Assembly: GCA_964440305.1 (NCBI GenBank)
Contig: CAYTRS010000033.1
Location: 1-6,406 of the forward strand
Direction of reading: 5' to 3'
Length of the DNA: 6,406 bases
Source of the DNA: CAYTRS01 sp964440305
Lineage (GTDB): Bacteria; Patescibacteriota; Minisyncoccia; Moranbacterales; JAKLHP01
This document shows positions 1-5,987 of the stretch, in pieces (positions within the stretch are counted from its first letter, which is position 1; the number at the start of each line of letters is the position of its first letter). The notes beneath the pieces are model-generated. The model was not told where the DNA came from. It was given only the letters and a program-made list of their open reading frames with translations, and did not search any database. The translations under genes and the position numbers were made by a program.

Positions 1-725
1 AGGTGGAAAAAGGATTTGCGGAGCAGGGCATTGAAAGGGGAGAAAGAAAATCAGTCATTAATGAATTGGCAAAAGAAATCATGAAAAGAATGGAATCCTT
101 GAGCGTTTCGCAAAAAATTGAGCTGGCAAAGCTAGTTTTGGAAGATTTGAATCGCAAGGACATTCAGTTATATTTTGCCGATGGGGAAATTCAGAAAAGT
201 GCGGAAGAAGCCAACTGGGCGGGAAGATTGGATTCAGACTGGAAAAGCGACTTTTTGATGCCGGTTGACGCCAATCTGGGGGCCTATAAAAGCGATTACT
301 ATATGAAGCGAGAAATTGACTATTCTGTTGATCTAAGCGGAGAAAATCCGAAAGCGGTTTTGAAAATAACCTATGAGCATACTGGAAAACAAAGGGACTG
401 GATGACCAAGGATTATGTCTCCTATCTTCGCGTTTATGTTCCGAAAGGGTCTTGGCTTGAAAATTCAAAAAACTTTGAAAATCCGAGGTTTGGAGAAGAT
501 TTGGGGAAAAAATATCTCGGCGCGTTGATTTTCGTTCCGCTTAATCAGACAAGGACTGTAGAAATCCAATATACTTTGCCGAAAGAAATTGCGGAAAATT
601 ACGAGCTTAAAATCCAGAAACAGCCGGGAATCAACGATGTTCCGGTAACTGTTAATATTATTGACAAAAGTGAAGTTAGCAAAAGCTTTAATGAGATTTT
701 AAATTCAGACAAGATTTTCAAATAG
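1..725 (+). CDS. DUF4012 family protein, C-terminal part (5' truncated by window edge)
   Basis: This is the C-terminal ~240 residues of a DUF4012 protein. The frame is open to the window edge, so the GTG at position 3 is probably an internal valine and the true start lies upstream. Seen here, counting from position 3: a helical stretch (residues ~15-50), then segments typical of the DUF4012 C-terminus, namely KDIQLYF (52-58), DANLGAYKSDYY (89-100), YLRVYVPKGSWL (141-152) and TVEIQYTLP (185-193). The second half looks beta-rich. Family members usually run several hundred residues with an N-terminal membrane segment, and they are abundant in Patescibacteria and some Gram-positives. Their biochemical role is unknown; a cell-surface or envelope location is inferred from the anchor. 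The gene ends 22 bases before the next, so they probably share a transcript that stops at the hairpin near 966. The family call is from remembered motif resemblance and is fairly secure; function is open. Confidence 0.85.
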   Translation, partial: VEKGFAEQGIERGERKSVINELAKEIMKRMESLSVSQKIELAKLVLEDLNRKDIQLYFADGEIQKSAEEANWAGRLDSDWKSDFLMPVDANLGAYKSDYYMKREIDYSVDLSGENPKAVLKITYEHTGKQRDWMTKDYVSYLRVYVPKGSWLENSKNFENPRFGEDLGKKYLGALIFVPLNQTRTVEIQYTLPKEIAENYELKIQKQPGINDVPVTVNIIDKSEVSKSFNEILNSDKIFK

Positions 726-734
726 CAACTTAAA

Positions 735-743
735 AAAGGAGGT
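735..743 (+). promoter_or_regulatory. Strong Shine-Dalgarno sequence for the 63-aa protein
   Basis: The run AAAGGAGGT ends four bases before the ATG at 748. It is a near-perfect complement of the 16S 3' tail and fixes the start of the small gene. No other start in the window has a comparable site, so the organism does seem to keep an anti-Shine-Dalgarno but uses it selectively. Confidence 0.85.
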
Positions 744-747
744 AAAA

Positions 748-939
748 ATGGATGATTATGCTAAAAAAATTTTTGAAGAAGTTGAAAAACTTCAAGTAAG
801 AGAGCTACGAAAAATGGGAGCTACAGAAGAAATAATTAATTACGTAATCAAATCTAACAAGGAAATAAGAGAAGGGGGTTCTGTTACTAAAAACCAGGCT
901 AGCCTGGAAGTAATACATATTGAACCATTAATAAAATAA
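748..939 (+). CDS. Small hypothetical protein, 63 aa
   Basis: I do not recognise this protein. It is real on several counts: an excellent ribosome binding site at 735-743, an ATG start, a TAA stop, and an intrinsic terminator 26 bases downstream. The sequence is charged and probably helical over residues 1-45 (acidic start MDDYAKKIFEEVEKLQ, then a basic stretch, then EEIINYVIKSNKEI). It continues with a short Gly/Ser-rich break (GGSVTK, about residues 43-48) and a hydrophobic tail ending IHIEPLIK. There is no signal peptide, membrane segment or cysteine, so a small soluble cytoplasmic protein is likely. The gene sits 22 bases after the DUF4012 gene and may be co-transcribed with it. Its base composition looks more AT-rich than its neighbours by eye. 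A small regulator or partner protein would fit the size, but nothing in the sequence shows this. Confidence 0.75.
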   Translation: MDDYAKKIFEEVEKLQVRELRKMGATEEIINYVIKSNKEIREGGSVTKNQASLEVIHIEPLIK

Positions 940-965
940 ACCATCTAAAAAGTTCCTATCATAAC

Positions 966-1009
966 AACCGGCTTAGGCTTTATTATAAGCAATTAGCCGG
1001 TTTTATTTT
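966..1009 (+). terminator. Intrinsic terminator after the 63-aa gene
   Basis: Perfect 8-bp arms AACCGGCT (966-973) and AGCCGGTT (995-1002) enclose a loop that can form a smaller GCTT/AAGC hairpin (977-980 with 987-990). A T-rich tail, TTTTATTTT (1001-1009), overlaps and follows the right arm. The GC-rich stem followed by T's in the plus direction is the standard rho-independent design. It separates the DUF4012/63-aa unit from the next unit, which begins at the promoter just downstream. Confidence 0.85.
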
Positions 1010-1025
1010 GCCCTTTAGCGAGAAA

Positions 1026-1054
1026 TATACTATCATTCCTAGAAAGGATATAAT
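1026..1054 (+). promoter_or_regulatory. Candidate sigma-70-type promoter, nearly leaderless
   Basis: A perfect -10 box TATAAT lies at 1049-1054. A weak -35 candidate TATACT (3 of 6 matches to TTGACA) lies at 1026-1031, 17 bases upstream. A start site about 7 bases after the -10 box would fall near 1061, only about four bases before the ATG at 1065, giving a leaderless or near-leaderless transcript. Its place directly after a terminator supports a transcription-unit start. Confidence 0.55.
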
Positions 1055-1064
1055 GGAATAACTA

Positions 1065-1745
1065 ATGAAAACTGCAAAAATATTACTAGGTCTGACGACC
1101 ACACCCGGATCGGACTGGCGGGAAAAAACAAGAGAACTGATAAAATTCAATATTTCCGAAATCGCCCTTTTCCCGACTTTTTTAAAAGCAAAAGAAAGAA
1201 AAGAATTTTATAATTTGTTGGAAAAAACTCCTGTCAAAAAAATTCCGCACGTTCATTTACGGGATGATATGGAGGAATGGGAAATAGAAATGCTCTGCGA
1301 AAAATATCAATCGGAAGTTTTCAATATCCATGAAGAACATTCCGATGTTCCGGTTTTTCAAAAATATCGCAACAAGATATATATTGAAAATGCATATCGC
1401 TTTATGGATGAAAATAATCTTAAAAAGTACGCCGGAATTTGTTTGGATATTACTCATTTGGAAAAAATTTTAAGCATAAACAAGAGCATCTATAATCAAA
1501 TCATGGACCTTGTTGCGAAATATCCAATCGGCTGTTGCCACATTTCCTCTAAAGTAAACTTTTTGCACTCATTTTTACGGGCAATTAAGCTTTGCGGAAG
1601 CCATTATATGATAAATTTAAAAGAAATAGATTACGTGAAAAAATATTTGTCCTATTTTCCCAAGTATGCGAGCATTGAATTGGAAAATCCTATAGCTATT
1701 CAACTAAAAGTTAAGAATAAAATTGAAAAAATGCTTTCTGAATAA
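1065..1745 (+). CDS. Xylose isomerase/endonuclease IV-like TIM-barrel protein, function unknown
   Basis: A 226-residue soluble protein that I place in the xylose isomerase-like TIM-barrel superfamily (AP endonuclease 2 fold) from the order of its likely metal ligands. In sequence order these are H62/H64 (HVHLRDD), H89 (NIHEEH), E108 (IENAYR), D128 and H131 in LDITH (the DxxH spacing of endonuclease IV), H159 (CHISS), and E205 or E207 (IELENP, where endonuclease IV has an ETP motif). Alternating hydrophobic strands and helices fit a barrel. It is shorter than endonuclease IV (~280 residues), and the DxH pair that follows the fifth ligand there is not obvious; H168 or H180 might substitute. So it may be a sugar isomerase/epimerase or a metal-dependent hydrolase rather than a DNA repair enzyme; substrate unknown. 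The ATG start has no Shine-Dalgarno and sits just after a TATAAT box. It is the first gene of the unit, 20 bases before glyA. The superfamily assignment is inference from motifs. Confidence 0.65.
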   Translation: MKTAKILLGLTTTPGSDWREKTRELIKFNISEIALFPTFLKAKERKEFYNLLEKTPVKKIPHVHLRDDMEEWEIEMLCEKYQSEVFNIHEEHSDVPVFQKYRNKIYIENAYRFMDENNLKKYAGICLDITHLEKILSINKSIYNQIMDLVAKYPIGCCHISSKVNFLHSFLRAIKLCGSHYMINLKEIDYVKKYLSYFPKYASIELENPIAIQLKVKNKIEKMLSE

Positions 1746-1765
1746 TTTTTTATTTTTTCAAAATT

Positions 1766-3016
1766 ATGAACTACAAGAATATCCAAAAACAAGACAAGGC
1801 TGTTTGGAAATCCATCATGGGGGAACTGGAACGCCAGCAGGAAGGAATGGAGCTTATTGCCAGCGAAAATTATGTTTCCGAAGCCGTACTGGAAGCACTC
1901 GGTTCCGTTTTCACCAACAAATATTCCGAAGGCTATCCCGGAAAAAGATATTACGGCGGACAAAAATATACCGACGAAGTAGAAAGAATCGCAATTTATC
2001 GGGCAAAAAGGCTTTTCGGAGCGGAATATGCGAATGTCCAGCCTCTTTCCGGAGCGCCGGCCAATATGATCGCTTATAGCGCGGTCTTGAAACCTGGAGA
2101 CAAGGTTCTGGGAATGGATCTTTCCCATGGCGGACACTTGACTCACGGCCATCCGGTAACGCTTTCCGCAAAAATTTATAATTTCATAAGATACAAAACT
2201 GATGCTTCCGGATTCATTGACTACAAAAAACTTGAAGAGATGGCAATCAAGGAAAAGCCACAGATGATTTTGGCCGGATTTTCCGCTTATACAAGACAGC
2301 TTGATTACAAAAAATTTGAGGCTATTGCCAAGAAAGTTGGAGCAATTTCCATGATTGACATCGCCCACATCGCTGGACTTATTGCAGGAAAAGCCATTCC
2401 CAATCCCGTTCCGTATTTTGACATTGTCACCACTACAACCCACAAAACGCTCCGTGGACCCAGAGGTGGGATGATCCTTTGCAAAAAAGAATTTGCAGAA
2501 AAGATAGACAAAGCCGCTTTTCCTGGTTTTCAGGGCGGACCGCATATGAACAACATCGCTGCCAAGGCTGTCGCTTTTGGAGAAGCATTGAAACCGTCTT
2601 TCAGAGCTTATGCCAAGCAAGTTCTCAAAAACGCCAAAGTCTTGGAAAGAGAAATGAAGAATTACGGGTTTAAACTGATGTTCGGAGGAACAGACAATCA
2701 TATGGTTTTGGTTGACGTTTTCGGAAGTTTTGGAGTAACCGGAAAAGAAGCGCAAAATGTTTTGGATGAAATCGGAATTACGCTTAATAAAAATATGATT
2801 CCTGACGATCCGCGCGGTCCTTTTGATCCGAGCGGAATTCGCATCGGCGTTCCGGCAGTGACTACAAGAGGAATGAAAGAGAAAGAAATAAAACTGATCG
2901 CAAGCTGGATAAATGAAGCTATCCGAAACCGCAAGAACAAAAAAGTCCTTGCGAAACTCCGCAAGGAAGTAATGTCCCTTTGCAAAAAATTTCCGATTTA
3001 TAAAAGCATAAAGTGA
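1766..3016 (+). CDS. glyA: Serine hydroxymethyltransferase
   Basis: A PLP enzyme that interconverts serine and glycine, transferring a one-carbon unit to tetrahydrofolate in the cytosol and so feeding purine, thymidylate and methionine synthesis. At 416 residues it is full length (E. coli is 417). Family hallmarks are all present: LIASENYVS (30-38), YSEGYPGKRYYGG, SHGGHLTHG, D198 and H201 in the MIDIAHIAGL segment, the Schiff-base lysine K227 in TTTTHKTLRGPRGG, and a C-terminal stretch with DPRGPFDPSGIRIG and VTTRGM. These match E. coli D200, H203 and K229 with a constant shift of two. The ATG is chosen because the family N-terminus begins about ten residues before the first conserved helix. 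No Shine-Dalgarno precedes it, only an AT-rich tract, so it may rely on transcription from the promoter near 1050 and on an unstructured leader. The TGA stop touches the start of the next gene. No sign of damage. Confidence 0.98.
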   Translation: MNYKNIQKQDKAVWKSIMGELERQQEGMELIASENYVSEAVLEALGSVFTNKYSEGYPGKRYYGGQKYTDEVERIAIYRAKRLFGAEYANVQPLSGAPANMIAYSAVLKPGDKVLGMDLSHGGHLTHGHPVTLSAKIYNFIRYKTDASGFIDYKKLEEMAIKEKPQMILAGFSAYTRQLDYKKFEAIAKKVGAISMIDIAHIAGLIAGKAIPNPVPYFDIVTTTTHKTLRGPRGGMILCKKEFAEKIDKAAFPGFQGGPHMNNIAAKAVAFGEALKPSFRAYAKQVLKNAKVLEREMKNYGFKLMFGGTDNHMVLVDVFGSFGVTGKEAQNVLDEIGITLNKNMIPDDPRGPFDPSGIRIGVPAVTTRGMKEKEIKLIASWINEAIRNRKNKKVLAKLRKEVMSLCKKFPIYKSIK

Positions 3017-3018
3017 TT

Positions 3019-3831
3019 ATGCCTAAGAAAAAGACTAAAGGAATAATCTTGGCTGGAGGAACGGCGACGAGATTGTTTCCGCTGACGGCGACAACATCAA
3101 AGCAACTTTTGCCGATCTATGACCGGCAGATGATTTTTTATCCGATCAATACTTTGATTAAAGCCGGAATAGACGAGATTTTGATTATCGTTGCGCCGGA
3201 CCACAGCGGACAGTTTCTGAATCTCCTGGGTTCGCTTTTTAAAAAGCACAGTATCAGCCTCTTTTTTGAAGTGCAAAAAATTCCCAAAGGCCTTGCCGAA
3301 GCTTTCATTTTGGGAGAAAATTTTATTGATGAGGATAATGTAGCGATGATTCTGGGGGATAATATTTTCGAAGACGACTTGAGCAGGTCAATCAGGAAGT
3401 TTGAATCCGGAGGATTGGTTTTCGCGAAGGAAGTTCCGGATCCGGAAAGGTTCGGAGTAGTGGAATTTGACGCAAGCGGAAAAGCGGTTTCCATTGAAGA
3501 AAAACCGTCTATGCCCAAAAGCAAATTTGCCGTAACCGGAGCGTATGTTTATGACTACAGGGTGGTCGGGATAGCAAAAAACTTAAAGCCTTCTCCCAGA
3601 GGGGAAATTGAGATAACCGACATTAACAATGAATATTTGAAAACGGGTGAACTTAGAGTAGAAAAACTAAAAGGGGAGTGGCTGGATGCCGGAACATTTG
3701 ATTCGCTTCTTGAGGCCGGAAATATCGTCAAAAATAAGGGAATAACGAAAAATTTTGACCTGCTTATTGACCAAGCCGTCGCGGATTTTAACGCGGAACT
3801 CAAGGAAATTGCAAAAAAGAGACTCTTGTAA
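3019..3831 (+). CDS. RmlA-like glucose-1-phosphate thymidylyltransferase (sugar-phosphate nucleotidyltransferase)
   Basis: Probable enzyme joining a sugar 1-phosphate to a nucleoside triphosphate, most like RmlA/RfbA, which makes dTDP-glucose for dTDP-rhamnose and surface polysaccharide. From the ATG at 3019 it has 270 residues (RmlA is usually ~290). Motifs: KGIILAGGTATRL (7-19), SKQLLPIYD (27-35), LGDN with metal-binding D114, DPERFGVVEF, EEKP, GEIEITDIN (195-203) and WLDAGT with D223. The nucleotide loop reads GGTATR where textbook RmlA has GGSGTR. The C-terminus is short, so the allosteric region of classical RmlA may be trimmed. A GTG at 3013 overlaps the glyA stop as GTGA and would add two residues (MI); I prefer the ATG two bases past that stop, but translational coupling is likely either way. 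No rmlBCD gene is in the window, so nucleotide and sugar preference are not proven; a GlmU-like or other role is possible. Confidence 0.85.
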   Translation: MPKKKTKGIILAGGTATRLFPLTATTSKQLLPIYDRQMIFYPINTLIKAGIDEILIIVAPDHSGQFLNLLGSLFKKHSISLFFEVQKIPKGLAEAFILGENFIDEDNVAMILGDNIFEDDLSRSIRKFESGGLVFAKEVPDPERFGVVEFDASGKAVSIEEKPSMPKSKFAVTGAYVYDYRVVGIAKNLKPSPRGEIEITDINNEYLKTGELRVEKLKGEWLDAGTFDSLLEAGNIVKNKGITKNFDLLIDQAVADFNAELKEIAKKRLL

Positions 3832-3854
3832 TCTAGCTTAAAATAATATATAAT
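3826..3854 (+). promoter_or_regulatory. Candidate promoter for galU, -35 box embedded in the preceding stop codon
   Basis: TTGTAA (3826-3831, 4 of 6 matches to TTGACA) and a perfect TATAAT (3849-3854) are separated by 17 bases. The -35 hexamer is exactly the last leucine codon TTG plus the TAA stop of the upstream gene. A start site near 3861 would give a leader of about 15 bases with no Shine-Dalgarno. This lets galU be expressed apart from the glyA unit. Confidence 0.65.
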
Positions 3855-3875
3855 AATTATTCTATAAGTAAAAAT

Positions 3876-4739
3876 ATGAAAAAGATTAAAAAAGCGATTA
3901 TCGCAGTAGCCGGATCTGGAACAAGGCTTCTTCCCGCAACAAAATCAATGCCCAAGGAAATGCTTCCGATTGTAGACAAGCCTATAATTCAATTGGTTGT
4001 TGAGGAATTAGTAGAAGCGGGGATACAAGACATAATTTTAGTCACTAAATGGGACAAGAAGCCCCTGGAAGACCATTTTGATAAAAGCTCGGCTTTGGAA
4101 GACGACCTAGAAAAAAACGGAAAGACAGAACTAATGGAAAGAATAAAAAGAATAGCTGATATGGCTAATTTTATTTATATCCGTCAAAAAGGTCCATACG
4201 GAAACGGAACTCCGGTACTTTCCGCCGCCAGCTTGGTTGACGATGAGCCGTTCGTGTTTGCCTGGGGAGATGACTTAGTAAAATCAAAAGTTTCTTTCAC
4301 TAAGCAAATGGTTGATGATTATGAAAAAAGGGGGAAACTTATGATTGGCGTGCAAGAAGTTCCCCAAAAAATAGTAAACCGATATGGAATTGTAAAGCTT
4401 AGGGAAGGAACGGATGAAATAGAAGACATTATTGAAAAGCCGTCAATTGAAGAAGCTCCTTCGCAACTCGCGGATTTTGGAAGAATGATTTTAGATCAGG
4501 ATTTCATAAACATCCTTAAGGAAACAAGTCTCGGAAAAGACAATGAATTGTGGATAGTTGATGCCATTAAAACCTATGTTAAAAATGGAGGAATATTTTT
4601 GGCTAAAAAGGTTGAGGATGGGGAGTGGCTAACAACCGGAGATCCGCTTAATTACCTTAAAGCTACGCTGAAATATGCCTTTGACAGGCCAGATATCGGA
4701 CAGGAACTAAAAGAATACTGCAATAAATTAATTTCTTAA
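3876..4739 (+). CDS. galU: UTP--glucose-1-phosphate uridylyltransferase
   Basis: Makes UDP-glucose from UTP and glucose 1-phosphate in the cytosol, the donor for glycolipids and surface glycans and the entry to other UDP-sugars. The 287 residues fit bacterial GalU (~290-300). Seen: KKAIIAVAGSGTRLLPATK (5-23), PKEMLPIVDKP (26-36), QLVVEELVEAGI, DHFD, IYIRQK, GDD (131-133, likely metal-binding aspartates), EDIIEKPS, the aromatic-rich WLTTGDPLNYLKA (starting at W251) and a C-terminal helix. One feature is unlike textbook GalU: the segment after RQK reads GPYGNGTPVL (106-115) where E. coli-type enzymes have a GLGHAV-like loop lining the substrate pocket. The ATG has no Shine-Dalgarno; the start is set by the family N-terminus and the promoter at 3826-3854. 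It shares its fold with the RmlA-like gene just upstream, giving two activated-sugar enzymes side by side. The family is secure; exact sugar specificity is slightly open because of the altered loop. Confidence 0.92.
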   Translation: MKKIKKAIIAVAGSGTRLLPATKSMPKEMLPIVDKPIIQLVVEELVEAGIQDIILVTKWDKKPLEDHFDKSSALEDDLEKNGKTELMERIKRIADMANFIYIRQKGPYGNGTPVLSAASLVDDEPFVFAWGDDLVKSKVSFTKQMVDDYEKRGKLMIGVQEVPQKIVNRYGIVKLREGTDEIEDIIEKPSIEEAPSQLADFGRMILDQDFINILKETSLGKDNELWIVDAIKTYVKNGGIFLAKKVEDGEWLTTGDPLNYLKATLKYAFDRPDIGQELKEYCNKLIS

Positions 4740-4786
4740 TGTCTGATTTTAAGTCTTAGTTTTTAACTCTTCACTCTTAGATTTCT

Positions 4787-5467
4787 ATGTTTTGGATCTA
4801 CCTGGCAATTTTCATTCTGGCGGTTTTCACGCCGGAACTCATCGAAAAAAATTTTTACGCTCTTTCGGAAAAGAATCTGGAAGAGCTTATTTTACTTTTT
4901 CTGCTTACTTACGCTTTTATTCTCTTTTTGGCAAGAGAAAGCCAGCTTGTCAAGAAACTGAAAGAAAAAATAAAGATACAGCATGAAGCAAAGTTTATGA
5001 ACAAGGATTTGACCAATTCATACCTTTACATCGGAGAAGCGAATCGAAAGCTTGATATCATTAAAAACATAGCTATTAATATTCCCAAACAAAGATCATA
5101 TTTCGGAAATAGAAAAAATCCATACGAGTCAATCATTGAAGCAATAACTATTTTTAGCAAATCCACTAATTTCACAATAAGGTTTATCAACGCAGAAACC
5201 AAAGAGACCCTTGAAGAGATAAGGGGCGGAAAAAAAGCTTCTCTGAAAGCAGAAAATGATTTAATAATCAAAAAAAGTGGTGAATTTTTTGAAACTGAAC
5301 ATTATTTTATTTTTGTTTCATTTAAAAGCCCTCTGGAAATAATCTGCGCGATAGCAATTTCCAAAAAGATAGGAAGTCAGAAAATAAAAGATCCTGATAT
5401 TTTCAGAACTCTGGCGTCTTTGGCCTTGGGATATTTCTGCATGTCTGAAGGATCAAAACAGGCTTGA
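4787..5467 (+). CDS. Two-TM membrane protein with possible C-terminal GAF-like domain, function unknown
   Basis: I do not recognise a named family for this 226-residue protein. Two hydrophobic segments (residues 2-19 and 31-49) form a hairpin joined by a short polar loop (20-30). R50, K56, K57 and other basic residues follow the second, so by the positive-inside rule both ends lie in the cytoplasm. Residues 50-75 are charged and helical, possibly coiled coil, and lead to SYLYIGEANRKLDII (78-92). From about 112 to 220 an alternating helix-strand pattern (NPYESIIEAITIF, FTIRFINAET, YFIFVSF, IICAIAISKKIG, then a final helix with DPDIFRTLASLALGYF) resembles a small GAF-like sensory fold; this is inference from pattern only. 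No kinase, cyclase or DNA-binding part is attached, so any signalling would need a partner. It starts 47 bases after galU without a Shine-Dalgarno and precedes rplI. It could be an envelope sensor or scaffold. Confidence 0.7.
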   Translation: MFWIYLAIFILAVFTPELIEKNFYALSEKNLEELILLFLLTYAFILFLARESQLVKKLKEKIKIQHEAKFMNKDLTNSYLYIGEANRKLDIIKNIAINIPKQRSYFGNRKNPYESIIEAITIFSKSTNFTIRFINAETKETLEEIRGGKKASLKAENDLIIKKSGEFFETEHYFIFVSFKSPLEIICAIAISKKIGSQKIKDPDIFRTLASLALGYFCMSEGSKQA

Positions 5468-5537
5468 TTAAATGAAGGGTTTCGGAATATACTTGATTTA
5501 TAAGCATACGAGCTTTTTTAAATTAATTAAATCGGAT

Positions 5538-5978
5538 ATGAAAATTATTTTGATTCAAAATGTGCCGAATTTGGGCAAAGAAGGCGAAATTAAGGAGGTA
5601 GCGGAAGGATATGCCAGGAATTTCCTGCTTCCCAAAAAAATGGCAGAAATCGCCACTCCGGCAAAGATAAAAGAGACTGAAGAAAAGAAAAAAGGGGAAG
5701 AGCAGAAAGAAAAAGAAGCTGCTTTAAAAATCAAGGCACTTGCAGAAAAATTGAACGGGGTTAAAATAGAGATAAAAGGAAAAGCGAAGAAGGGCAAGCT
5801 TTTCGGCTCAATCGGAAAAGAGGAGATTAAAAAAGAACTGCAGGCAAAAGGATTTGATATTAAAGAAAAAAATATAATCCTCAAGGAAAACATTAGGGAG
5901 GTAGGGGAGAGGAAAGTTGAGGTTCAATTTACTGGCGGAATTAAAGCGAAGATAATTATTGAGATAGAGGAGGAATAA
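5538..5978 (+). CDS. rplI: 50S ribosomal protein L9 (bL9)
   Basis: A structural protein of the large subunit that binds 23S rRNA near the base of the L1 stalk and helps limit frameshifting. With the ATG at 5538 it has 146 residues (E. coli 149) and begins MKIILIQNVPNLGKEG as family members do. The L9 signature is present (G13, G16, V21, G24, Y25, N28, F29, L30), although its last glycine is replaced by lysine (K34). The architecture is complete: N-terminal RNA-binding domain (1-40), long charged connecting helix (41-73, rich in Lys and Glu) and C-terminal domain (74-146) with GKLFGSIG (86-93). An in-frame ATG at 5472 would add 22 residues not found in L9 and has no ribosome binding site, so I reject it. 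Before 5538 there is only a weak GGA. The gene is away from its usual rpsF-ssb-rpsR neighbours. A 169-base spacer separates it from pyrG. Confidence 0.95.
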   Translation: MKIILIQNVPNLGKEGEIKEVAEGYARNFLLPKKMAEIATPAKIKETEEKKKGEEQKEKEAALKIKALAEKLNGVKIEIKGKAKKGKLFGSIGKEEIKKELQAKGFDIKEKNIILKENIREVGERKVEVQFTGGIKAKIIIEIEEE

Positions 5979-5987
5979 GTATTGTAC

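Noticed and set aside
1053..1061. Minimal upstream ORF ATG-GAA-TAA with AAAGGA ahead of it
   Set aside because: It overlaps the -10 box and would probably lie upstream of the predicted transcript start, so it is unlikely to be in the mRNA.
1700..2755. 351-codon open frame on the minus strand across glyA
   Set aside because: It lies antisense to a fully conserved glyA and runs past that gene's start; its translation (rich in Ser, Phe, Cys, His) shows no family motif. It is a by-product of glyA codon use.
3013..3018. GTG start overlapping the glyA stop (GTGA)
   Set aside because: Not excluded, but it adds only Met-Ile before an ATG two bases past the stop; neither has a Shine-Dalgarno and the conserved region starts later, so the ATG is preferred.
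4740..4786. Promoter or terminator between galU and the membrane protein gene
   Set aside because: The spacer is T-rich with a loose CTTAG repetition, but it has no convincing hairpin or -35/-10 pair.
5472..5537. In-frame 22-residue N-terminal extension of bL9
   Set aside because: L9 proteins begin at MKIILIQNV; the extension has no Shine-Dalgarno and does not resemble any L9 terminus or transit sequence.
5592..5599. AAGGAGGT Shine-Dalgarno-like run inside rplI
   Set aside because: It encodes conserved L9 residues, and the ATG that follows is out of frame with no supported gene.
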